NCBI GenBank assembly: GCA_019114715.1
Contig: DXEZ01000019.1
Coordinates: 1 to 11,240 of the forward strand
Direction: 5' to 3'
DNA from: Candidatus Sphingobacterium stercoripullorum
Lineage (GTDB): Bacteria > Bacteroidota > Bacteroidia > Sphingobacteriales > Sphingobacteriaceae
DNA length: 11,240 nucleotides
In this document: positions 1-5,806 of the stretch, one piece after another
How positions within the stretch are numbered: the first letter of the stretch is position 1
How the letters are laid out: every line of letters begins with the position of its first letter
Program-made: the position numbers and the translations under genes
Notes under the pieces: generated by a model
Database searches by the model: none
What the model was told of the DNA's origin: nothing
Seen by the model: only the letters and a program-made list of their open reading frames with translations

Positions 1-834
1 TGCCACATCCCCGTCATAGTCGGGAAAGTGCTCCGCTGCCCAAGCGGCGGCTGTCTTCCGGGCCACTCCGTACTGGTTGAGCAAATAACCCATGCGCATC
101 ACGTACTCATTATGATGATGTTCACAATAACTCACTCCCTCCTCTTCCAGCAGGCGTTCGGCAGCTTTCACTGCCTTCTCCAAACGTTTGTTACGCTTTG
201 CCGGCACAACTTCGGAAGCGCTATCCTGCGGTTGGGGAGCAATCGGACTATTTTGGAGAACAAAGGCTGCGGCACTGGGATTGTAATATACATGAGGATC
301 GGAAGCCAGTCCGCTGATACGGGTAGCATTCTTGCACTGCCCGTCACTTTCGAAGCCCACCAGACAGGAATAGTAGTCGTTGACTTGATTGAAATACTTG
401 GCGTATTGCCGGAAGGCTTTTCCCTTTTCCACTCTGTTCAGGTCATCGATGCGACAGATGATGCGGATGCCATGCCCACTGATGGTGGTATAGGCCATCA
501 ATGTATGCTTGTCGGCACAAATCAATGTCAACGTGGCAGCCATCCGCTCGGGAGCGATGTGGTCCAGGTCGACCAAGGTATAGCCGGTCCAGGCACAGAT
601 ATGTTCGCGGGTCTTCCCACCTTCAAAGCAGACGGCAACGGCGAAGCAGGAACAGCCGGACTTCTCGCGGTCGGCATCCCTACGCAGGTCTTGCTGCAAG
701 TAGTAGCGATGTTTCTCAGTGCGGTCTCGCAGGGCAGCGTCGCATTTAATGATGTTGACTACTTCTTCAAGAGAAGTTTCTACAGATTCTGTGTCCGAAT
801 AGCCTCTGAAAAGGCTGATATTGCGGTGTTCCAT
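1..834 (-). CDS. BT4734-like/VirE N-terminal domain protein, primase-related (partial, runs off left edge)
   Basis: The reverse strand reads open from ATG at 834-832 to base 1 (278 codons, no stop), so the C-terminal part lies outside the window. The protein starts MEHRNISLFRGYSDTESVET. Visible motifs are LVDLDH at residues 87-92, SGHGIRIICRID at about 119-130 and KNATRISGLASDPHVYYNP at about 168-186, a pattern I recognise as the BT4734-like (VirE-N) domain. This domain is related to primase-polymerase folds, so the acidic DLD and the SGHG-R elements are probably the active-site strands. Residues 187-278 look like the start of a helical primase C-terminal or linker segment (EYVMRMGYLLNQYGV). 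Full-length relatives often continue into a DUF3987/helicase-like ATPase domain, which cannot be seen here. These proteins occur in Bacteroides mobile islands and beside capsule loci; their precise role is not established. The gene is transcribed away from the small HTH gene at 975. Family call is from memory of the motifs. Confidence 0.85.
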   Translation of the reverse strand, partial: MEHRNISLFRGYSDTESVETSLEEVVNIIKCDAALRDRTEKHRYYLQQDLRRDADREKSGCSCFAVAVCFEGGKTREHICAWTGYTLVDLDHIAPERMAATLTLICADKHTLMAYTTISGHGIRIICRIDDLNRVEKGKAFRQYAKYFNQVNDYYSCLVGFESDGQCKNATRISGLASDPHVYYNPSAAAFVLQNSPIAPQPQDSASEVVPAKRNKRLEKAVKAAERLLEEEGVSYCEHHHNEYVMRMGYLLNQYGVARKTAAAWAAEHFPDYDGDVA

Positions 835-909
835 AATTTACTGATTTTTGTTTATGTTTAAAATTACGACGCGAAGGAACGCATAAGTGCCCAGATATAC
901 AAGCCCGGT

Positions 910-930
910 CGTTTCCACTACATGGAAATG
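910..930. promoter_or_regulatory. Hairpin in the divergent intergenic region
   Basis: The 140-bp gap between the leftward gene (start 834) and the rightward gene (start 975) contains CGTTTCCA-CTACA-TGGAAATG. This is an 8-bp stem with one G-T wobble and a 5-base loop. A position between two divergent starts fits an operator or a 5'-UTR structure. There is no T-run after it, so it is unlikely to be an intrinsic terminator. Neither start has a convincing TAnnTTTG box at the right distance. Function is unknown. Confidence 0.3.
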
Positions 931-974
931 ATTTCACTTGTTTTTATTATTGTTTAACAATTAAAAGAGTCAAC

Positions 975-1285
975 ATGACAAAGAAAGAGCCGGTGACACC
1001 GGCATTCGGAGCCTTTCTGAGCAAATGCCAGAAAGAACAGCTCGTTAACGGCAGACATCTGACCAATGAGACCATCGCCCAAGCAACGATGATGAGTACC
1101 AGAACCTACAACCTTTTAAAAAAGGGCTGAGTAACAACATCAACCAGATACATGCCGTAACGCATTTCTGGCGGTCGTTCCCTAAAACCGAACAAGAAAA
1201 GGAGAGCTTTGAGAAAGAGGTAGCAGATTGCCTGGAGAGGGATTTGAGGAATTATAGAATCCATACGGGAGTCTTGAAACCTTAA
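975..1285 (+). CDS. Small HTH-like protein read in two frames (-1 shift at A-AAA-AAG)
   Basis: Frame 0 runs from ATG 975 to TGA 1128-1130 and gives 51 residues beginning MTKKEPVTPAFGAFLSKCQK. Residues 29-50 (LTNETIAQATMMSTRTYNLL) resemble a helix-turn-helix, so DNA binding is plausible. Reading on in the -1 frame from base 1124 gives 53 more residues (GLSNNINQIHAVTHFWRSF...) to TAA 1283-1285. That tail is well-formed protein sequence with no start codon of its own, so the two halves look like one protein of about 103 residues. The frames join exactly at A AAA AAG (1118-1124), a classic -1 slippery heptamer. The alternative is loss of one base in the A6G3 run, which would make this a recent pseudogene or a sequencing error. 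I do not recognise the family. It is divergent from the VirE-N gene and precedes the repeat-bracketed promoter, so a local regulatory role is possible. Confidence 0.55.
989..1003. repeat. Perfect 15-bp palindrome just inside the HTH-like gene
   Basis: GCCGGTG-A-CACCGGC is a perfect 7-bp inverted repeat around a single base, covering codons 5-10 of the HTH-like gene. A one-base centre makes a compact RNA hairpin poor, so a dimeric protein-binding operator fits better, possibly autoregulatory. It could also be chance in GC-rich coding sequence. Confidence 0.3.
1118..1124 (+). promoter_or_regulatory. Candidate -1 ribosomal slippery heptamer A AAA AAG
   Basis: The heptamer is in the correct phase for -1 slippage: frame-0 codons are TTA-AAA-AAG-GGC-TGA, and after a slip the next codons are GGG-CTG-AGT. 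A frame-0 stop lies four bases past the heptamer, as in known programmed sites. A AAA AAG is the heptamer used by E. coli dnaX. I found no strong upstream Shine-Dalgarno-like stimulator. The only downstream structure I see is a weak 5-bp pairing near 1150-1175, so the stimulatory context is not convincing. Confidence 0.35.
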
Positions 1286-1299
1286 CCTCACTCGAGGCC

Positions 1300-1440
1300 T
1301 TGACACCTGTGGCACCCTTTTTCCCACACTATTAATAGATCAACTTTTATCACACGCACAACCCATGTAGGTTTGTGAAATTGATAATTTGTCTCGCGCG
1401 CGTAACGGATATTTATGATTAAGGGTGCCATAGGTGTCAA
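1300..1440. repeat. 20-bp inverted repeat bracketing a 101-bp promoter segment
   Basis: The left arm is 1300-1319 (TTGACACCTGTGGCACC, then CTT). The right arm is 1421-1440 (AAGGGTGCCATAGGTGTCAA), its reverse complement with one mismatch, at base 1431 against 1309. The pairing does not extend inward or outward. The enclosed 1320-1420 carries a rightward Bacteroides-type promoter and no gene. The layout resembles the invertible promoters of Bacteroides capsule loci, which have paired repeats of similar size around a promoter. The arm sequence does not obviously match the Mpi-type repeat as I remember it, and no recombinase gene is in the window. A two-site operator is another reading. Confidence 0.6.
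1345..1375 (+). promoter_or_regulatory. Bacteroides-type promoter for the AAA-ATPase gene
   Basis: A perfect TAnnTTTG -7 box (TAGGTTTG, 1368-1375) is preceded by TTTT at 1345-1348, three of four bases of the TTTG -33 box, with a 19-bp spacer. This fits the Bacteroides sigma-ABfr consensus. The start of transcription would be near 1382, inside the inverted-repeat segment and about 145 bp before ATG 1528, so the transcript would carry the right arm in its leader. I found no TAnnTTTG on the opposite strand of the segment, so the promoter faces only the AAA-ATPase gene in this orientation. Confidence 0.55.
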
Positions 1441-1527
1441 CCGGGCTTTGAAACAACAGTGTGAAAATTAGGAAAAACGGAAGAGAATTTGTTTCTTTGC
1501 AGATAGAACCGTGCAAAAAACGATAAT

Positions 1528-3081
1528 ATGGAATCGCAGCAACGAATATATCCGATTGGAGTACAGAACTTCGAGAAAATACGCAAGGACGGCTATGTCT
1601 ACATAGACAAGACGGCACTTATCTACCAGTTAGTGAGCAGCGGCAGCTATTACTTCCTAAGCCGCCCGCGCCGCTTCGGCAAGAGCCTGCTCATATCTAC
1701 CTTGGAAGCCTACTTCCAAGGCAAGCGGGAGCTTTTCGAAGGACTAGCAATGGAAAAGCTGGAGAAAAACTGGGTGAAACGCCCCGTGCTGCACCTAGAC
1801 CTTAACATCGGAAAATATGATACGCCGGATAGCCTGGACAAGATTCTGGACAATGCCCTCTCGCAATGGGAAGCAATCTACGGCACGGGGATAGCGGAAG
1901 CCACCTTGGCGCTACGCTTCAAAGGCATCCTTGAACGCGCTTATAAGCAGACGGGCGAGCGAGTGGCCATCCTCATCGACGAGTACGACAAGCCCTTGCT
2001 ACAAGCCATCGGTAACCACGACCTGCAACGCGAATTCCGCAACACGCTGAAACCCTTCTACGGGGTATTAAAAACCATGGACGGCTGCATCAAGTTCGCC
2101 CTGCTTACGGGAGTTACCAAATTTGGAAAGGTCAGCGTGTTCAGCGACTTGAACAACCTGGACGACATCACGATGCGCGATCCCTACGTCAGTCTATGCG
2201 GAATCACCGAAAAAGAGATTCATGACAATTTCGAAGAAGAAATTCACGAATTGGCCGCAACGCAAGACATGACATACCAGAAGGCATGCCAAGAACTGAA
2301 AGCATGTTACGACGGCTACCACTTTGTAGAAAACACAGAAGGAATTTACAACCCTTTCAGCCTGCTCAACACCTTCAAGTACAAGAAGTTCGGCAACTAC
2401 TGGTTTGAGACCGGTACCCCCACCTATCTGGTGGAGCTACTCAAAAACAACCATTACGACCTGGAGCGCATGGCACACGAAGAAACCGATGCCGACGTAC
2501 TGAACAGCATCTACGGCGACGAAGAGCCCATACCGGTCATCTTCCAGAGCGGTTATCTCACCATCAAAGAATATGACAAAGAATTTGGCTTATACCGCCT
2601 CGGATTTCCCAACCGGGAAGTAGAAGAAGGGTTTATCAAGTTCCTGATACCGTTCTACACCCGTTTCTCGAAGATAGAAGCACCGTTTGAGATACAGAAA
2701 TTTGTACGTGAGATACGCTCCGGACAACCGGAAGCCTTTCTCAAACGTCTGCAGACTTTCTTTGCCGATACTCCCTACGAACTGGCAAGCGAGCTGGAAC
2801 GGCACTACCAGAACGTGCTCTTCATCGTCTTCAAACTGGTAGGTTTCTATACCCAGGCAGAATATCATACGTCCGAAGGACGGATTGACCTCGTGGTAAA
2901 AACTACGGACTACATCTACGTGATGGAATTCAAGCTGGAAGGCACCGCTGAAGAGGCCATCGCCCAGATAGAAGAGAAACATTACGCCCGCCCCTTCGAG
3001 ACGGATTCACGGAAGTTGTTCAAGATTGGAATCAATTTCAGCAATAAGACGAGGAACATAGAGAGGTGGATTATTGAATAA
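1528..3081 (+). CDS. AAA-ATPase-like protein with C-terminal PD-(D/E)XK nuclease-fold domain (DUF1703)
   Basis: This is an intact 517-residue protein. The N-terminal domain (about 7-280) has the hallmarks of the AAA-ATPase-like family PF09820: the opening YPIGVQNFEKIRKDGYVYID, a Walker A variant SRPRRFGKS at residues 45-53, Walker B ILIDEYDKP at 148-156, and LLTGVTKFGKVSVFSDLNNL from about 192. The C-terminal domain (about 370-517) is DUF1703/PD-(D/E)XK: GRIDLVV with D454, then E467-x-K469 in VMEFKL, and Q480 in the following helix. All catalytic-type residues are present, so nuclease activity is possible but not proven for the family. Such genes are present in many near-identical copies per Bacteroides genome and their biological role is unknown. 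The first ATG gives a full-length N-terminus. GC content near 48% in a sampled line contrasts with the AT-rich cluster to the right. Confidence 0.92.
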   Translation: MESQQRIYPIGVQNFEKIRKDGYVYIDKTALIYQLVSSGSYYFLSRPRRFGKSLLISTLEAYFQGKRELFEGLAMEKLEKNWVKRPVLHLDLNIGKYDTPDSLDKILDNALSQWEAIYGTGIAEATLALRFKGILERAYKQTGERVAILIDEYDKPLLQAIGNHDLQREFRNTLKPFYGVLKTMDGCIKFALLTGVTKFGKVSVFSDLNNLDDITMRDPYVSLCGITEKEIHDNFEEEIHELAATQDMTYQKACQELKACYDGYHFVENTEGIYNPFSLLNTFKYKKFGNYWFETGTPTYLVELLKNNHYDLERMAHEETDADVLNSIYGDEEPIPVIFQSGYLTIKEYDKEFGLYRLGFPNREVEEGFIKFLIPFYTRFSKIEAPFEIQKFVREIRSGQPEAFLKRLQTFFADTPYELASELERHYQNVLFIVFKLVGFYTQAEYHTSEGRIDLVVKTTDYIYVMEFKLEGTAEEAIAQIEEKHYARPFETDSRKLFKIGINFSNKTRNIERWIIE

Positions 3082-3155
3082 AAAATTATCTTTGTTTTTT
3101 CAGAATATAATGTCTTTCTTTGTATCGAAATCATTCGTGTATGTGCAAATTTTAG

Positions 3156-3616
3156 AACTATCACACTCCCGTTTTAGCCATACTTTACGAAGTATGGCAG
3201 GCAGAGCTTGTTGTTACCAAAGATGTTTTCATTGATTTGTCTGACAGACCTTATATCCTGAAAATTTCATAAAGACAGAGGTACAACAAAATGGGATATA
3301 CGTAACCCCGACCGCAGAATTCTGTGATGATAAATTCTCTGAACTTAAAATTGAAATGATGGATGAAGTGTTGCAGAAGTACGGGCATCTAACAGCCAAT
3401 CAGTTGGTAGCAAAAACTCATAAGGAAGGCACATTATGGTACAATGCGGCGAAAGAACATGAACTATTAGAACCGTTTACCCAGCACGAATGCAATAACT
3501 CTGATTATCAGACAGCTCTTTCATTGGCTTTGGCTCTATGTACGGCAGAGACTTATCGTGAAAGTCTGGATATCAAGCAGACTGCCAATATATTAAAAGC
3601 GAGTGACAATGTTTGA
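3156..3616 (+). pseudogene. Broken Panacea/SocA-like (DUF4065-like) protein, antitoxin candidate
   Basis: The second part reads open from 3245 to TGA 3614-3616, but its first ATG is at 3356. The codons before it (IYVTPTAEFCDDKFSELKIE) are protein-like, so the gene once began further left. A short stretch in a different frame, 3156-3275 (LAILYEVWQAELVVTKD...), may be the N-terminal part, which implies a frameshift near 3260-3280. The block DEVLQKYGHLTANQLVAKTH followed by GTLWYNAA (about 3359-3454) resembles the C-terminal half of Panacea/SocA (DUF4065) proteins, where YG-L---L---TH---W is typical. Many of these act as antitoxins. The stop overlaps the next ATG by 8 bases (3609-3616), as in coupled toxin-antitoxin pairs. 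The family is recognised from memory and the N-terminal assignment is uncertain. A shortened functional protein starting at 3356 (86 residues) cannot be excluded. Confidence 0.5.
3177..3198. terminator. Perfect 9-bp hairpin downstream of the AAA-ATPase gene
   Basis: GCCATACTT-TACG-AAGTATGGC is a perfect 9-bp stem with a 4-base loop, 95 bp after the AAA-ATPase stop. No T-run follows on either strand, so it is not a typical intrinsic terminator. It could stabilise the 3' end of the transcript or be an operator for the decayed module. It falls inside the broken reading frame described at 3156-3616. Confidence 0.35.
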
Positions 3617-3956
3617 AGAAGAGAACTTACTGAAATTCGAACCGTTTCTCTTCAAGAATGGGGCTGTGCCCAAACCTAAATATTTTGTTGTACTGAGGAC
3701 TTGGAGGGAGATATATCGTTGGCTTCCTTTCCTACTTTAAAAGACCATGTACCCGCTGATATGGAGGTTAAGCGTGGATGCTTGGAGGTGTCCGAACACC
3801 AATTGAATATCTTTGTCTGCCTTCGAGAAGTAACTAAAAGAATAGGCAACTTTCGTATCTCTTATCGGAAAATTGTAGTGTACAATCTTTCAGGAATTGA
3901 AAGATTGGTTGAAATCATCCCGTATCGTTAAGAATAAGTTCCGGCAATTATTATAA
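3609..3956 (+). pseudogene. Broken small partner of the Panacea-like gene (toxin-like), split over three frames
   Basis: From ATG 3609 the protein reads MFEEENLLKFEPFLFKNGAV and on to YFVVLR, then stops at TAA 3738-3740 after 43 residues. One base back at about 3698 the frame continues naturally (DLEGDISLASFPTLKDHVPA...) to TAA 3929-3931. A third frame supplies a natural end, QELKDWLKSSRIVKNKFRQL, with stop TAA 3954-3956. Joined, these make a protein of about 115 residues that matches a small protein I remember from Bacteroides, encoded just after a Panacea/DUF4065 gene and presumed to be the toxin of the pair. I cannot name its activity. At least two frameshifts make this copy dead, unless sequencing errors are to blame. 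The first lesion fits loss of one G in AGG-GAC. Confidence 0.6.
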
Positions 3957-4047
3957 CATGAATTCCAATTCCAAGCGTATAGCCAATCGGATTAGATCAA
4001 TAACAAATATTAAAAATCAGTATATTTTTTGACGTTATTTATTAGGG

Positions 4048-4070
4048 AACCGCCTTGTGGCGGCTTTCTT
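4048..4070 (+). terminator. Intrinsic-terminator-like hairpin in the leader before the polysaccharide cluster
   Basis: CCGCC-TTGT-GGCGG (4050-4063) is a 5-bp all-GC stem with a 4-base loop, followed by CTTTCTT. AA before the stem can pair with TT after it around one bulged C. This could end transcripts arriving from the decayed module. The tail is only moderately T-rich. The stem is close to symmetric, but the other strand lacks a T-run. Confidence 0.5.
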
Positions 4071-4115
4071 GGGGGACACGCCAAAATTTAACGCTAACTG
4101 ATAGAGACCTGCAAA

Positions 4116-4220
4116 ATGAACTGTCTTCGCCCTGCTAAACATGTTGCAAATATTTTAAGAAAATTCATCAGTGGCGAAACGGATAATACGCCACTTTTAC
4201 CTGTGAATATTACAAAATAA
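4116..4220 (+). CDS. Possible small or relic ORF, 34 residues, unrecognised
   Basis: ATG 4116 to TAA 4218-4220 encodes MNCLRPAKHVANILRKFISG, then ETDNTPLLPVNITK. The composition looks protein-like, with a basic amphipathic N-terminal half. It overlaps a terminator-like inverted repeat (4170-4195), and there is no clear promoter or ribosome binding site. It may be a remnant of a larger gene, a leader peptide or chance. I do not recognise it. It is the only plausible frame I see in the 410 bp between the decayed partner gene (ends 3956) and the flippase (starts 4367). Confidence 0.2.
   Translation: MNCLRPAKHVANILRKFISGETDNTPLLPVNITK
4170..4199 (+). terminator. Second terminator-like hairpin upstream of the flippase
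   Basis: AGTGGCG (4170-4176) and CGCCACT (4189-4195) form a perfect 7-bp stem with a 12-base loop. The last T of the stem plus the next four bases (TTTT A) give a short T-run. It lies 167 bp before the flippase start. A terminator or attenuator in the leader of a Bacteroides polysaccharide operon would fit the known use of antitermination at these loci (UpxY proteins), but no UpxY gene is in the window. Confidence 0.4.
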
Positions 4221-4366
4221 ATTAAAGTCTAATATAGAAAATAACTTAGGTGTGGCTATGATACCTTCAAGAGTATGATAACCATACAGAGAGTGCTTAC
4301 AATTCGACAGATGCTTACAGGTATCTGTCTTAAGTACGTATATCAAGTTTTGGAGACCTACTATCG
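4221..4366 (+). promoter_or_regulatory. AT-rich leader of the polysaccharide operon with short repeats
   Basis: No gene is seen here. TGCTTACA occurs twice (4294-4301 and 4312-4319), an 18-bp period. GACAGAT (4306-4312) and ATCTGTC (4323-4329) form a 7-bp inverted repeat with a 10-base gap. A partial -7-like box TAACTTAG (4242-4249) lacks a matching -33 element. GGAG at 4351-4354 is 12 bases ahead of ATG 4367, too far to be a strong ribosome binding site. The operon promoter is therefore not identified and may lie elsewhere. Confidence 0.3.
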
Positions 4367-5806
4367 ATGAATTCAATAAAAAAGAATTTCTTTTTCAGTA
4401 CATTTCTTACTATTAGTAACTATGTATTCCCATTGATTACATATCCATATGTTTCTAGAGTTTTACAAGTCGAAAGAATAGGATTGTGTAATTTTGTAGA
4501 CAGTATAATAAACTATTTTATACTGTTCTCCATGTTAGGCATAAGCACATACGGTATAAGAGAAATTGCAAAAAACAAAAGTGACAAGACTAAACTCAAT
4601 CAAACCTTCTATGATTTGATAAGCATAAATATCTTAATGTCTATTCTACTTTGTTTTATCCTATTTATATCACTAAATTATTCCGAAACATTATCTCAAA
4701 ACAAGCAACTTGTATACATTGGAATTTGCAAATTATTGCTTAATACTTTTTTAGTAGAATGGTTTTACAAAGGAATTGAAAATTTCAAATACATCACAAT
4801 CAGAAGTTTTATTGTCAAATGTTTATATGTAATTGCCATATTTGTGCTTGTAAAAGAACAAAAGGATTATTATATATACTATGCAATAACTGTTGGTATG
4901 GTTGTGGTAAATGCATTCTGCAATATTTTTTATTTGAGGAATTTTATTTCCTTAAAATTGATACACTTCAATTTATCGCATTACTTTAAGCCTTTATGCA
5001 TATTCGGAACTTATTCAATTCTAACATCAATGTATACTAGTTTCAATACTACCTTCTTGGGACTTGTCACATCACCAACAGAAGTGGGTTATTATACAAC
5101 AGCTACAAAGTTATATAGTATTTTAATTGGCATATTTACAGCTTTTACAGGCGTTATGTTACCAAGGATGAGTTCTCTCATTGCAGACAACAATGAAGCA
5201 GAATTTAATAGATTATTATCTAAATCATATGAAGCGCTATGGGCTTTTTCGTTTCCTATAGCATTGATAGGCGTATTATGTGCGCCTGACATAATTATGA
5301 TAATATCTGGAGTAGGTTATGAAGGCGCTATCACACCAATGAGAATAGTCATGCCACTAATCCTCATAATAGGATATGAACAAATAATAATCATGCAAAT
5401 ACTAATGCCTTTAAAAAAGGATAAAGCAATATTAACTAATTCAATATTGGGTGCATCCGTCGGCCTTTTATTAAATATTTGTTTAGTAAAACACCTACAG
5501 TCAGTAGGTTCAGCAATTGTGTGGGTATGTTCCGAATTCACAGTACTATTAATGGCTCAATATTATGTAAAAAAATACAAAGGCATTACTTTCCCATTTT
5601 TCCAGTTCACAAGATACCTAATATGTACATTACCGGGAATCCTTATATATATAATTGGTATATATATAATGTCGGACACATCCATTATTCTTAGATGTTC
5701 TATTATCTCAATACTCATCATTCTCTATTGTATAATAGCGTATAGTGTAGTAATGAAAAACAGCTTAATAAAGCAAGCTCTTAATAAAGTCAACATATTA
5801 CAATGA
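4367..5806 (+). CDS. wzx: Wzx-like polysaccharide flippase
   Basis: This 479-residue, very hydrophobic protein begins MNSIKKNFFFSTFLTISNYV and continues with PLITYPYVSRVLQVERIGL. That opening is characteristic of O-antigen and capsule repeat-unit transporters (RfbX/Wzx, MOP superfamily). By eye it has about 12-14 membrane segments, including pairs near residues 10-60, 85-110, 145-190, 290-320, 325-345 and 410-470. The length is normal for the family. It would move the undecaprenyl-diphosphate-linked repeat unit across the inner membrane. It is the first gene of the AT-rich operon, and its TGA overlaps the next ATG by 4 bases (ATGA 5803-5806), implying coupled translation with the polymerase. 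The gene symbol reflects function by family. Substrate cannot be read from sequence. Confidence 0.9.
   Translation: MNSIKKNFFFSTFLTISNYVFPLITYPYVSRVLQVERIGLCNFVDSIINYFILFSMLGISTYGIREIAKNKSDKTKLNQTFYDLISINILMSILLCFILFISLNYSETLSQNKQLVYIGICKLLLNTFLVEWFYKGIENFKYITIRSFIVKCLYVIAIFVLVKEQKDYYIYYAITVGMVVVNAFCNIFYLRNFISLKLIHFNLSHYFKPLCIFGTYSILTSMYTSFNTTFLGLVTSPTEVGYYTTATKLYSILIGIFTAFTGVMLPRMSSLIADNNEAEFNRLLSKSYEALWAFSFPIALIGVLCAPDIIMIISGVGYEGAITPMRIVMPLILIIGYEQIIIMQILMPLKKDKAILTNSILGASVGLLLNICLVKHLQSVGSAIVWVCSEFTVLLMAQYYVKKYKGITFPFFQFTRYLICTLPGILIYIIGIYIMSDTSIILRCSIISILIILYCIIAYSVVMKNSLIKQALNKVNILQ

Noticed and set aside
28..861. Long rightward open frame opposite the left-edge gene
   Set aside because: The antisense strand encodes a protein with clear BT4734/VirE-N motifs over the same bases; the rightward frame shows no family features and is a shadow.
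1106..1327. Leftward 73-codon frame
   Set aside because: It overlaps the -1 extension of the HTH-like gene and the left repeat arm, and its composition is not protein-like.
1300..1440. Mpi-type invertible-promoter repeats of Bacteroides fragilis capsule loci
   Set aside because: The arm sequence does not obviously match the Mpi repeat as I remember it, so I report an inverted repeat with a promoter and not an assigned Mpi switch.
1340..1618. Leftward 92-codon frame spanning the promoter and the start of the AAA-ATPase gene
   Set aside because: It covers the promoter and right repeat arm and lies opposite the conserved N-terminus of the AAA-ATPase; no recognisable features.
3087..3094. TATCTTTG, a perfect TAnnTTTG box just after the AAA-ATPase stop
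   Set aside because: No TTTG-like element lies 19-21 bases upstream, so the box alone is not enough to call a promoter.
2590..3164. Leftward frames opposite the end of the AAA-ATPase gene
   Set aside because: They are antisense to the conserved PD-(D/E)XK domain and have no features of their own.
5092..5694. Several short frames inside the flippase gene on both strands
   Set aside because: They are shadows in AT-rich sequence; the flippase frame is continuous with membrane-protein composition.
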